38,089 nt of DNA from contig JAGBEE010000037.1 in the NCBI GenBank assembly GCA_017937135.1, forward strand, positions 1 to 38,089, given 5' to 3'. The notes beneath the pieces were generated by a model. The model searched no databases, had not been told where the DNA came from, and worked only from the letters and a program-made list of their open reading frames with translations. Of the stretch, positions 9,222-17,353 are shown piece after piece. Origin of the DNA: Clostridia bacterium (GTDB taxonomy: Bacteria; Bacillota; Clostridia; Oscillospirales; CAG-272). Positions within the stretch are counted from its first letter, which is position 1. Each line of letters opens with the position of its first letter. The position numbers and the translations under genes were made by a program.

Positions 9222-10088
9222 ATGAAATTTAGTGATATAAACATACGCGACCCATTTGTTTTAGTTCACGATGGAAAATACTATCTTTACGGAACGCGCG
9301 CAGAAAACACTTGGGAAGAAAAGCCACTTGAAACACTTGGCTTTGATGTTTATGAAAGCGATGATTTTGAAAACTGGAGTGAACCAAAGCAGATATTTGG
9401 ATACTACGATGGCTTTTGGGGCAAAACACAGTACTGGGCGCCCGAGGTTCACTATTATAAAGGAAAGTTCTATCTTTTTGCTACCTTTGCAGGTAGTGAC
9501 AGTCATCGTGGAACAGCAATTATGGTATGTGATACGCCAAATGGAACCTTCAAGGAGCATAGTCAGGGTGCAGTAACGCCAAAGGACTGGGAGTGCCTTG
9601 ATGGCACCTTCTACGTAGAGGATGAAACACCATACATAGTATTCTGTCACGAATGGACACAAATAAAGGATGGCGAAGTATGCGCGCTTGAGCTAACAAA
9701 TGATTTAAAGAGCTCGGTTGGCAAGCCAAAGCTTTTATGGAAGGCATCAGAGCCAGACTGGCGATACGACATAAGAGATAATGGCTCATACGTTACAGAT
9801 GGACCATTTCTTGTAAAGGCTGACAAGGAGCTTTTGTGCCTGTGGTCGAGCTTTTCAAGGGGAGAATATGTTCAAGCAATATCCTATTCCGACAACGGAA
9901 AACTATTTGGCAAGTGGACAATAAGTGAAAATCTTATTTACGAAAAGGACGGTGGGCACGGTATGTACTTTACCGACTTGAAAGGCGAGAATTATTTTAT
10001 TTTCCACTATCCAAACGAAACACCCAAGGAAAGACCCACTACTAAAAAAATAACAATAGACGAGTTAAAGAAAAAAGCACTCGGATGA
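9222..10088 (+). CDS. GH43 family glycosidase (beta-xylosidase/arabinofuranosidase type)
   Basis: 288 aa, a single five-bladed beta-propeller domain without signal peptide. The general base is D10 (NIRDPFVL) and the pKa-tuning aspartate is D127 (LDGTFYVED). WAPEVHYYKGKFYLF is the typical first-blade continuation. The position that often reads EGP in GH43 reads DGP here (D193), and E144 in FCHEW is another candidate acid, so the acid residue is not certain by eye. The start is ATG 9222, one base after the xylB stop, with AAGGA upstream; a frame opening at 9201 overlaps xylB. It is the last gene of the xylose operon. Whether it prefers xylosides or arabinosides is open. Confidence 0.87.
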   Translation: MKFSDINIRDPFVLVHDGKYYLYGTRAENTWEEKPLETLGFDVYESDDFENWSEPKQIFGYYDGFWGKTQYWAPEVHYYKGKFYLFATFAGSDSHRGTAIMVCDTPNGTFKEHSQGAVTPKDWECLDGTFYVEDETPYIVFCHEWTQIKDGEVCALELTNDLKSSVGKPKLLWKASEPDWRYDIRDNGSYVTDGPFLVKADKELLCLWSSFSRGEYVQAISYSDNGKLFGKWTISENLIYEKDGGHGMYFTDLKGENYFIFHYPNETPKERPTTKKITIDELKKKALG

Positions 10089-10096
10089 GTGCTTTT
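10073..10096. terminator. Bidirectional terminator overlapping the GH43 stop codon
   Basis: AAAAGCACTC (10073-10082), loop GGAT and GAGTGCTTTT (10087-10096) form a perfect 10-bp stem flanked by A and T runs on both sides. The TGA of the GH43 gene (10086-10088) lies across the loop and right arm. The same hairpin serves the convergent dipeptidase gene. Confidence 0.85.
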
Positions 10097-10103
10097 AAAA
10101 AAA

Positions 10104-11537
10104 TTATTGCTTTAAAAATTCTATCATAGTGTCATAAATTCTATCCATAGAATCAATTTCCATAGTTTCCATAGGAGTGTGTAAATCGTGCACGTTACAG
10201 CCAACTGAAATAGCATTAAGACCACTAACACCAGCTGTAATCAAGCCACATTCAAGTCCTGCATGAATAAGCGTTGGCATAGTCACTCCTTGGCAAGCCT
10301 TATTGTATGCTTTTTGCCAATTTGTAACCAAGCTTGATGATGGCTCACCCTGCCAGCCTGGATATTTTTCGTGATGGAAGGTGGTGCCACCAATTTCAAT
10401 AGCTAAATTATTCAGCGTATTTACTGATACCATAAGGTCCTTCTCAAGATAAGCACGAGAGGAAAATCCTATTGAAACATTGCTCTTATTAGTTCTTATT
10501 CTTGCTAAATTTCTTGACGTATTTGGCAAAATTGGTGCAACCTCTCTGTATGTGAGCACACCATTTGGCAATGAAAGAGTCTTTAATAGCTTATTTGTCG
10601 CTTCCTTTGACATAACGCTATTTACATTGACTTTTTCGGCTTTTACAAATATTCCTTTATCCTCGTTTGCCTTTACAAATGAGCGTAAATAGCTATCAAG
10701 CATAGAGATTTTTTTATCAACTAAGGAAATATCATCTGGCACAATTACAAGCTCACATTCTCGTGGGATTGCGTTATCCTTATCGCCTCCATGAATTGAA
10801 GAAATCGAGCAAAAGGAAGCATCCTTTAAAAATTCAAGAGCCTTGCCCATTAGAATATGAGCATTTAATCTGCCTCTGTCAATATCCTCCCCCGAGTGAC
10901 CACCGCACAATCCACCAATAGTGATTTTATATCCATTATAATTACCATTTGTAAAGGAAACTGGAATGGTAAGCTCTGTGCGTATTCCACCACAACAGCC
11001 AATAATAACGGTGTTTTCTTCGGCAGAGTCAAGGTTTATCATTTTTTTACTGCTTATTTTTGAATAATCAAATTTTGAAGCACCAACAAGTCCTATTTCC
11101 TCAGCTGAGGTAAAAAGACACTCTAATTTTGGATGAGATATAGACTCATCTGTTAAAATAGCAAGCATAATACTAACGCCAAAGCCGTCATCAGCGCCGA
11201 GGGTAGTACCACTTGCACTTAAAATATTACCATTTTGCAAAAGCTTAATTGGGTCTTTTTTAAAATCGTGCTTGGTTGCTACATTCTTTTCAGCCACCAT
11301 ATCCGTGTGCGCCTGCAATAGTATGGCATCCTCATTTTCGCGACCCACGCTTGCGCTTTTGGTAACTAAAACATTATTATGCTCGTCAATATAATATTGT
11401 AGAGAATGCTTTATAGCAATTTCAACTATATAATTTGCAACTTCCTTTTCATTTCCCGATGCACGTGGAATTTTTGATATTTGTTCAAAAAAGTAAAAGG
11501 GAAGAGGATTTTTAACATTTTTGATAATTTCGGTCAT
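10104..11537 (-). CDS. pepD: Aminoacyl-histidine dipeptidase (PepD, M20 family)
   Basis: 477 aa, the usual PepD length. This di-zinc cytoplasmic peptidase cleaves Xaa-His and other dipeptides. Metal-site motifs are LLQAHTDMVAEKN (H77, D79), TLGADDGFG (D116/D117), the catalytic glutamate in TSAEEIGLVG (E146/E147), and GCNVHDLHTPME near the C-terminus for the last histidine. GGLCGGHSGEDIDRGRLNA is the family's lid region. It starts at ATG 11537 behind AGAGGTG. It is a single gene between a shared terminator and the GH43 remnant. A TAAAAT near 11569 could be its -10 box, but I see no convincing -35. Confidence 0.93.
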   Translation of the reverse strand: MTEIIKNVKNPLPFYFFEQISKIPRASGNEKEVANYIVEIAIKHSLQYYIDEHNNVLVTKSASVGRENEDAILLQAHTDMVAEKNVATKHDFKKDPIKLLQNGNILSASGTTLGADDGFGVSIMLAILTDESISHPKLECLFTSAEEIGLVGASKFDYSKISSKKMINLDSAEENTVIIGCCGGIRTELTIPVSFTNGNYNGYKITIGGLCGGHSGEDIDRGRLNAHILMGKALEFLKDASFCSISSIHGGDKDNAIPRECELVIVPDDISLVDKKISMLDSYLRSFVKANEDKGIFVKAEKVNVNSVMSKEATNKLLKTLSLPNGVLTYREVAPILPNTSRNLARIRTNKSNVSIGFSSRAYLEKDLMVSVNTLNNLAIEIGGTTFHHEKYPGWQGEPSSSLVTNWQKAYNKACQGVTMPTLIHAGLECGLITAGVSGLNAISVGCNVHDLHTPMETMEIDSMDRIYDTMIEFLKQ

Positions 11538-11624
11538 AATACACCTCTATACGTAATATGTATCTATTTTATCATTTTTGAAATTAAAAAGAAACTGTTT
11601 TTTGAAAAATATAGGAAAATTTTT

Positions 11625-11711
11625 ATAAAACAGGCTTTTAACCCTTATATGCCACTTCACGAATGCGTTCCCGATGCAGAGCCACACGTTCAAAAAGAAG
11701 AGCTTATCTAA
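11625..11711 (+). pseudogene. Remnant of the N-terminus of a lost GH43 gene
   Basis: Read in frame from 11625, the sequence gives (I)KQAFNPYMPLHECVPDAEP, then HVQKEELI and a stop. NPYxPLxEyxPDGEPHVF is the characteristic opening of a large group of GH43 arabinofuranosidases, so about 15 residues of this start survive. AGGAAA lies 8 bases before an ATA exactly where the ATG is expected, so the start codon has probably changed from ATG to ATA. The match breaks after EPHV. The functional GH3 gene begins 85 bases later. This looks like a gene lost by deletion and drift; the protein match is from memory of the family. Confidence 0.6.
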
Positions 11712-11745
11712 ATGGAACATAATACTCTGTTTTGCATATAAGGGT
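11641..11745. repeat. 12-bp inverted repeat around the GH43 remnant
   Basis: ACCCTTATATGC (11641-11652) and GCATATAAGGGT (11734-11745) are perfect inverted copies 81 bases apart. AAACAG near 11629 and CTGTTT near 11727 can pair as well. The left arm lies in the NPYM codons of the GH43 remnant. The right arm is upstream of the GH3 gene. It could be a scar of the deletion or part of the GH3 leader RNA. Beyond the remnant and this repeat, 11538-11796 shows no gene. Confidence 0.5.
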
Positions 11746-11796
11746 GAGGGAAGTGTCGATATTAATGAAATTTATTTTGAAAAATAAGGTGATAAT

Positions 11797-13674
11797 ATGA
11801 ATTTTAAAGAACGTGCAAAAGAGCTTGTTTCTAAGATGACAATAGAAGAAAAGATGGCGCAGATGCGATACGACGCACCAGCCATAGAGCGCTTAGGCGT
11901 GCCAGCGTATAACTGGTGGAATGAGTGCCTTCATGGTGTTGCAAGACAGGGCTGTGCAACGGTTTTTCCACAAGCTATAGGTATGGCAGCAAGCTATAAT
12001 ACAGAGCTTATGTATAAGGTTGCAACTGCAATTTCTGATGAGGCAAGGGCAAAATATAATGAGTTTAAAAAATTTGGCAATACAGAGCTTTATCAGGGTT
12101 TAACCTTCTGGTCGCCAAATATCAATATTTTTAGAGACCCACGCTGGGGCAGAGGACACGAAACCTATGGTGAGGACCCACTTTTGACAGGAAAAATGGC
12201 AAGCGCATTTATAAAGGGCTTGCAGGGTGAGGGCAAATATCGTAAGCTTGATGCTACAATAAAGCACTATGCAGTTCATAGTGGTCCAGAGTATGAGCGC
12301 CATAGCTTTAATGCAATAGTAGATAAAAAGGACTTATATGAAACATACCTATGGGCGTTTAAGTATTGCATAGAAAACGCACACCCCTCGGCAGTTATGG
12401 GCGCATATAATAGAGTAAATGGAGAAGCGTGCTGTGCATCAAAAACACTCTTAAAGGACATTTTATATGGTGAATTTGGCTTTGACGGCTACGTGGTATC
12501 CGACTGTGGAGCAATAAACGATATTCACAAAAATCATAAGGTGACAACAAAGGCATCTGAGAGCTGTGCTCTTGCAGTAAATAATGGCTGTCAGCTTAAC
12601 TGTGGCGAAGCTTATTTAAGTCTTTACGAGGCATACGAGGAGGACTTAATAAGTGAGGAAACAATAACAGAGGCAGTTGAAAAGCTATTTGAGGCACGCT
12701 TTAGACTTGGTATGTTTGATAATGACTGTGAATATGACAATATTCCATACGACGTGGTAGAATGTGATGAGCACCGAGCACTAAATAGACAAATGGCGAG
12801 GGAGAGTATCGTTCTTTTAAAGAATAATGGCATTTTACCACTCTCCAAGGACGTAAAAACAATAGCAGTAATTGGACCAAATTCTGATGACGCAAGAGTG
12901 TTAAAGGGCAACTATAATGGAACTCCATCAAGATACACAACACTTTTGAAGGGAATACAGGATGGCTTTGACGGACGTGTGCTTTTTGCGCAGGGCTGTC
13001 ACCCATATGATGGTAATTCAGGCAACTGGAGTGGTACACCTGTAAGAGAAGCACTTATAATAGCGCAAAAGGCGGATGTTGTCATTATGTGTATGGGACT
13101 TAATCCATCACTTGAGGGTGAGGAGGGAGATACCTTTAATGGCGATGTTGCTGGAGATAAAAAGGATATTATGCTCCCCCCATCACAAATAAATCTTTAT
13201 AATGAGGTAATGAAGCTTGGAAAACCAACAGTATTTGTTAATGTTAGTGGAAGCTGCATTTCATTAAAGGACCAGGACGAAAAATGCGATGCAGTTCTCC
13301 AGTGCTTCTATCCTGGTGCTGAGGGAGGAAATGCGCTTTGCGACATTCTTTTGGGTAAATATTCCCCAAGCGCGCGCTTGCCAGTAACCTTCTATAAGGA
13401 TACAAAGGATTTGCCACCGTTTAGAGATTACAGTATGAAAAATCGCACCTATAAATTCTTTGAGGGCACTCCCACATATCCATTTGGTTATGGCTTAACA
13501 TATGCTGATATAAAGGAAAACTGGATTAATGAAAACGAGGTTGAAATTTCAAACGACGGTGGAATGGATACCGACTACGCTGTTTTAAAATTCGAACACG
13601 TCCCCCACAAAAGCCTTGTAGATTTCAAAAAAGTCCACGTTAAGGTCGGAGAAAAAGCAACAGTTAAATTCTAA
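11797..13674 (+). CDS. GH3 beta-xylosidase/beta-glucosidase, C-terminally short
   Basis: 625 aa, cytoplasmic (no signal peptide). YNWWNECLHGVARQGCATVF, NIFRDPRWGRGHETYGEDP and KHYAVHSGPEYERH are typical of the beta-xylosidase branch of family GH3. The nucleophile is D236 in GYVVSDCGAI. The second alpha/beta domain starts near RESIVLLKNNGILPL and includes VIMCMGLNPSLEGEEGD, whose glutamates are acid/base candidates. After FGYGLTY the Fn3-like domain is only about 55 residues and ends at GEKATVKF, where relatives continue for 30-40 more residues. It starts at ATG 11797 with AAGGTGAT. It would release xylose from xylo-oligosaccharides, or glucose from similar beta-linked chains, for the xylA/xylB route. 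Confidence 0.92.
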   Translation: MNFKERAKELVSKMTIEEKMAQMRYDAPAIERLGVPAYNWWNECLHGVARQGCATVFPQAIGMAASYNTELMYKVATAISDEARAKYNEFKKFGNTELYQGLTFWSPNINIFRDPRWGRGHETYGEDPLLTGKMASAFIKGLQGEGKYRKLDATIKHYAVHSGPEYERHSFNAIVDKKDLYETYLWAFKYCIENAHPSAVMGAYNRVNGEACCASKTLLKDILYGEFGFDGYVVSDCGAINDIHKNHKVTTKASESCALAVNNGCQLNCGEAYLSLYEAYEEDLISEETITEAVEKLFEARFRLGMFDNDCEYDNIPYDVVECDEHRALNRQMARESIVLLKNNGILPLSKDVKTIAVIGPNSDDARVLKGNYNGTPSRYTTLLKGIQDGFDGRVLFAQGCHPYDGNSGNWSGTPVREALIIAQKADVVIMCMGLNPSLEGEEGDTFNGDVAGDKKDIMLPPSQINLYNEVMKLGKPTVFVNVSGSCISLKDQDEKCDAVLQCFYPGAEGGNALCDILLGKYSPSARLPVTFYKDTKDLPPFRDYSMKNRTYKFFEGTPTYPFGYGLTYADIKENWINENEVEISNDGGMDTDYAVLKFEHVPHKSLVDFKKVHVKVGEKATVKF

Positions 13675-13680
13675 AATTAA

Positions 13681-13715
13681 AAAGTGTCTGTTTAATGGAA
13701 CAGACACTTTTTTTG
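13681..13715. terminator. Terminator after the GH3 gene
   Basis: AAAGTGTCTGTT (13681-13692), loop TAATGG and AACAGACACTTT (13699-13710) form a 12-bp stem followed by a T run. It lies seven bases after the GH3 stop and also faces the end of the convergent HAD gene. Confidence 0.88.
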
Positions 13716-14369
13716 TTATAATAGCATATCAATATTGTATTTGTCGTTTTCATCAATATAGTAATCGCAAAGAGCAATCATTGTTTCCTTTGGCACAAAA
13801 GCATTCTTATCATAAACACCAACGACCTTAAAATTATTATCGTGTGCAGTTTTTATTGCGTAGAATGCGTCCTCAAAGATAAAGGTTTCATCCTTAGGAG
13901 TGCCAAGATATTCAAGAGCTACCTCGTAAATAAGAGGGAATGCCTTGCCCTTTCCAACCTCGCGAGTGGTAAAAATTCTTGAAAAATATTTTTCTATATC
14001 AAGTCTTTTTAAAATTTCAACCACCAAGCTTCTGTCAGTTGCAGTAGCTAAGCACATTTTAACCCCGTTATTATAAAGCTTATCGAGCATTTCTCTTGCT
14101 CCATCCTTAACAACTACATAATTTTGATAATTGTTACGCATAAGATTATTTATATTATCATTTAGCTCCTCAAAGCTACCACCAAGACCAAAATTATCTT
14201 TATAATATTCATAAAAAGCCTTCATTCCTGTTTCTAAAAAGCGTTTGTTCGCTCCAAGGTCGGGAGTAATACCAACACTTAATAAGTAATCATTTGCAAC
14301 GATAGCCCAGTAGTCCATAGAGTTAAGAAGAGTACCGTCCATATCAAAAATTGCGCCCTTTATGTTCAT
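13716..14369 (-). CDS. HAD family hydrolase (beta-phosphoglucomutase-like)
   Basis: 217 aa. Motif I is FDMDGTLLNS, with nucleophile D9 and acid/base D11. Motif II is the T in CLATATDRS, motif III is the lysine near VGKGKAFPL, and motif IV is FEDAFYAI. The helical cap (about 15-85) and overall length fit the sugar phosphatase/phosphoglucomutase subfamily. The substrate, probably a sugar phosphate, cannot be told. ATG 14369 follows TGAGGTG. The gene has its own promoter and no operon partner. Confidence 0.88.
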   Translation of the reverse strand: MNIKGAIFDMDGTLLNSMDYWAIVANDYLLSVGITPDLGANKRFLETGMKAFYEYYKDNFGLGGSFEELNDNINNLMRNNYQNYVVVKDGAREMLDKLYNNGVKMCLATATDRSLVVEILKRLDIEKYFSRIFTTREVGKGKAFPLIYEVALEYLGTPKDETFIFEDAFYAIKTAHDNNFKVVGVYDKNAFVPKETMIALCDYYIDENDKYNIDMLL

Positions 14370-14401
14370 AATAACACCTCATTATATAGTTTACTTAGCT
14401 T

Positions 14402-14430
14402 ATTGTACTACACAAAAAACAAAAAGTCAA
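14402..14430 (-). promoter_or_regulatory. Promoter of the HAD gene
   Basis: On the minus strand, TTGACT (14430-14425), a 17-base spacer and TACAAT (14407-14402), about 32 bases before the HAD start codon. Confidence 0.7.
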
Positions 14431-14438
14431 CAAAAAAA

Positions 14439-14460
14439 GAGCTATCAATTAAGATAGCCC
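14439..14460 (-). terminator. Terminator after the Gly-rich membrane protein gene
   Basis: On the minus strand, GGGCTATC, loop TTAATT and GATAGCTC are followed by TTTTTTT. It lies ten bases past the stop codon. The T run ends just before the HAD promoter. Confidence 0.8.
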
Positions 14461-14469
14461 TTTGATTTT

Positions 14470-15405
14470 TTAAAAGCTATTGTAAGAGCCTGAGTTATTT
14501 CCAAAATCATTATTGTTGCTATTGTTTTTAAAATTGCTTGTATTATTTTGGTTGTTACCAGAACGCTTTGATATGATTCCTCGAACTAAGAAGAAAACAG
14601 CAAGAGCTAAAAGCCCCATCATAATAATAAGCAAAAACAGCTCAACAAACGGGAACGATGTATCAAATACATCCTCTACATCCTCAACTAAAATAACAGC
14701 AGGAATTTGTGTTGTGTTAGTAAAGCTCTGTAATGCTGAATTAACAACTCCCTCGTTTAAGCTTAAATTGGAACGGTCAATTATATGAGAATTAATCTTA
14801 CTTGAATGGTCAACAGCTGTATTAAATGAGGAGGAAAGACCTAAGTATGAAACCTTATTTTCCATATCTGCCATTATATCCGCAAGTGACCTTGAAAGAT
14901 TATTTGCATAATAGTCGCCGACATTATATCTTACGCTTATGCCAAACTCCGTGTATTCGTTGCCGAACATATTGTTAATGCTTGATTTTACATTATCACC
15001 AACAATTGCAATGGGATAATAGCCATCAGCTTCTTCGTTCACTAAGAAAACAATAAGGATATTGTCCTCTGCCGATTTTCTATCCGTGAATGTGTCATAA
15101 TAAGCATCAACAGCATACTCTTGAAATTCAGCCTCATTATAATCAATTTGTCCACCCTCAGAAACTGTATTGAAAAGAGAAATAAATAATCCAATTATAA
15201 TAATAGTGACTACAAAAATAGCGATAATAGGTGCCAAAATCAAGCCATAAAGACCACCTAAGCAGCCACCCCCATAGCCAAATCCAAAAAATGGTCGTCT
15301 TGGTCCACGATGAAATCCACCGCCAAAGCCACGTCCGCCTCCGCCACCGCCGAAGCTACCTCCGCCGAAGCCTCCACTACGACCTCCGCCTCCTGGTCCT
15401 GCCAT
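14470..15405 (-). CDS. Gly-rich, Asn-rich two-helix membrane protein of unknown function
   Basis: I do not recognise this 311-aa protein. Residues 1-50 are almost only Gly with Arg, Phe and Ser (GGGGRSGGFGGG and similar). A membrane helix covers about 52-78 and a second about 252-277. The 170 residues between them are polar and probably extracellular, with NILIVFLVNEE followed by YYPIAIVGDNV. The C-terminal 30 residues are Asn/Ser-rich and end in SYNSF. Low-complexity tails at both ends would lie on the cytoplasmic side if the N-terminus is inside. The extracellular part faintly recalls small membrane repair or TPM-type domains, but I would not assign it. The start is ATG 15405 behind GGAGG; it is a single gene with a near-consensus promoter, divergent from lepA. 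Confidence 0.8.
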   Translation of the reverse strand: MAGPGGGGRSGGFGGGSFGGGGGGRGFGGGFHRGPRRPFFGFGYGGGCLGGLYGLILAPIIAIFVVTIIIIGLFISLFNTVSEGGQIDYNEAEFQEYAVDAYYDTFTDRKSAEDNILIVFLVNEEADGYYPIAIVGDNVKSSINNMFGNEYTEFGISVRYNVGDYYANNLSRSLADIMADMENKVSYLGLSSSFNTAVDHSSKINSHIIDRSNLSLNEGVVNSALQSFTNTTQIPAVILVEDVEDVFDTSFPFVELFLLIIMMGLLALAVFFLVRGIISKRSGNNQNNTSNFKNNSNNNDFGNNSGSYNSF

Positions 15406-15437
15406 AAAAACCTCCAAAAATATATATTTCTAAATGT

Positions 15438-15466
15438 ATTATAACTTATAATACTCAAAAAGTCAA
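15438..15466 (-). promoter_or_regulatory. Promoter of the Gly-rich membrane protein gene
   Basis: On the minus strand, TTGACT (15466-15461), a 17-base spacer and a perfect TATAAT (15443-15438). It is one of the strongest promoters in the window by sequence. Confidence 0.8.
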
Positions 15467-15475
15467 TGAAAATAC

Positions 15476-15504
15476 TTGCACAAAAGTATAATATGTGATA
15501 AAAT
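15476..15504 (+). promoter_or_regulatory. Promoter of lepA-hemW
   Basis: TTGCAC (15476-15481), a 17-base spacer and TAAAAT (15499-15504), about 31 bases before the lepA start codon. It also shows that upstream in-frame start codons of lepA lie outside the transcript. Confidence 0.7.
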
Positions 15505-15535
15505 AACTGTGAATTTTTCCGAAAGGATGAAAAAA

Positions 15536-17353
15536 ATGAACGATAAGCAGAAAAATATAAGAAATTTTTCAATAATAGCTCATATAGACCATGGAAAGAG
15601 CACGCTTGCAGATAGAATACTTGAGTATTCAAATGCAGTAACCAAAAGAGAAATGGAGGAACAGCTTCTTGACAATATGGAGCTTGAAAAGGAGAGAGGC
15701 ATTACCATTAAGGCGCGTGCAGTAAGAATCAATTACACCCATAAGGATGGACAAAGCTATATTCTTAATCTTATTGACACCCCTGGTCATGTCGACTTTA
15801 ACTATGAGGTTTCACGCTCGCTTAATGCATGTGAGGGTGCGCTTTTGGTTGTTGACTCAACACAGGGTATAGAGGCGCAAACGCTTGCCAATGCTTATTT
15901 AGCAGTTGATAGCAATCTTGAAATAGTGCCCGTTATAAATAAGATAGATTTGCCATCAGCAGATGTTGAACGTGTTAGAGCAGAAATAGAGGATGTCATC
16001 GGCATAGTAGCCGAGGGTTGTCCTGCTGTTTCAGCCAAGGTTGGACTTAATATTGACCAGGTGCTTGATGCAATTATTGAAAAAATTCCTGCTCCAAGTG
16101 GCGACCCAGATGCTCCACTAAAATGCTTGATATTCGACTCTCACTATAACTCATATCTTGGAGTTGTAGTGTATGTACGCGTAATGGATGGTACTCTTAA
16201 GGCTGGCGACAAAATCAGACTTATGAACACAGGCGCAAAATACGAGGTTGTCGAGGTAGGACACCTAAACGCCTTTGGACTTGAAAAATCCGAATCAATA
16301 AGCGCAGGTGAGGTTGGTTATATTACAGCAAGCATAAAAACGGTTAGCGAAACAAGAGTAGGTGATACCGTTACACACGATGAAAATCCTACAAGCGAGC
16401 CACTTCAAGGCTTTAAGGAAGCACTTCCTATGGTATTCTCGGGTATATATCCTGCTGACGGTGCAAGATATAACGATTTAAGAGATGCGCTTGAAAAATT
16501 GAAGCTCAACGATGCAGCCTTGTCCTTTGAGCCTGAAACATCAATTGCCTTAGGCTTTGGCTTTAGATGTGGATTTTTGGGACTTTTGCATATGGAAATT
16601 ATTCAAGAAAGACTTGAAAGAGAATTTAACCTTGACTTGATAACCACAGCGCCAAGCGTTATTTATAAAATAGTAAAAACAAATGACGAGGTTGTTTATA
16701 TTGATAACCCATCAAATTATCCACAGGCAGATACCATAAAAACAGCATATGAGCCAACCGTTAAGGCAAGCATAATAACACCAACAGAATTTGTAGGTGG
16801 AATTATGGATTTGTGTCAGGATAGACGTGGTATTTTCAAGGATATGAAATATCTTGATGCTACACGTGTTGAGCTATACTATATAATGCCACTTAACGAA
16901 ATAGTATATGATTTTTTTGATGCTTTAAAGAGTAGAAGCAAGGGCTATGCATCGCTTGACTATGAGCTTGCAGGATACGAGCCAAGTAGCTTAGTTAAGC
17001 TTGACTTCCTATTAAATGGAGAAATAGTTGACGCTCTTACCTTTATTGTGCACAGCGAAAAGGCATACACAAGAGCAAGAAAAATAGCAGAGAAGCTAAA
17101 GGATAATATTTCACGTCAGCTTTTTGAAATACCAATTCAAGCTGCTATTGGCTCAAAGGTCATAGCAAGAGAAACCGTAAAGGCTTTAAGAAAAGACGTT
17201 TTGGCAAAGTGCTATGGTGGAGACATTACAAGAAAGAAGAAGCTTCTTGAAAAGCAAAAAGAGGGCAAAAAGAAGATGCGTCGCTTAGGCTCAGTAGAGG
17301 TAACTCCCGAGGCGTTTATGGCTGTACTCAAGCTTGATGATAGTGAAAAATGA
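15536..17353 (+). CDS. lepA: Elongation factor 4 (LepA)
   Basis: 605 aa, standard length. This ribosome-bound GTPase acts on stalled or mistranslocated ribosomes. GTPase motifs are AHIDHGKST (G1), the GIT of [10 protein letters not shown] (G2), DTPGHVDF (G3) and NKIDLP (G4). The LepA C-terminal domain is complete, with the basic [20 protein letters not shown] near the end. The start is ATG 15536, with AAAGGA eight bases upstream; ATG 15476 lies within the promoter and is rejected. It overlaps hemW by four bases (ATGA). The lepA-hemW order is common in Firmicutes, but the hrcA-grpE-dnaK genes that follow in Bacillus are absent here. Confidence 0.98.
   Translation: MNDKQKNIRNFSIIAHIDHGKSTLADRILEYSNAVTKREMEEQLLDNMELEKERGITIKARAVRINYTHKDGQSYILNLIDTPGHVDFNYEVSRSLNACEGALLVVDSTQGIEAQTLANAYLAVDSNLEIVPVINKIDLPSADVERVRAEIEDVIGIVAEGCPAVSAKVGLNIDQVLDAIIEKIPAPSGDPDAPLKCLIFDSHYNSYLGVVVYVRVMDGTLKAGDKIRLMNTGAKYEVVEVGHLNAFGLEKSESISAGEVGYITASIKTVSETRVGDTVTHDENPTSEPLQGFKEALPMVFSGIYPADGARYNDLRDALEKLKLNDAALSFEPETSIALGFGFRCGFLGLLHMEIIQERLEREFNLDLITTAPSVIYKIVKTNDEVVYIDNPSNYPQADTIKTAYEPTVKASIITPTEFVGGIMDLCQDRRGIFKDMKYLDATRVELYYIMPLNEIVYDFFDALKSRSKGYASLDYELAGYEPSSLVKLDFLLNGEIVDALTFIVHSEKAYTRARKIAEKLKDNISRQLFEIPIQAAIGSKVIARETVKALRKDVLAKCYGGDITRKKKLLEKQKEGKKKMRRLGSVEVTPEAFMAVLKLDDSEK

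Noticed and set aside
15476..15535. Earlier start codon for lepA at 15476
   Set aside because: It lies inside the lepA promoter; ATG 15536 has the ribosome binding site and gives the normal LepA length.
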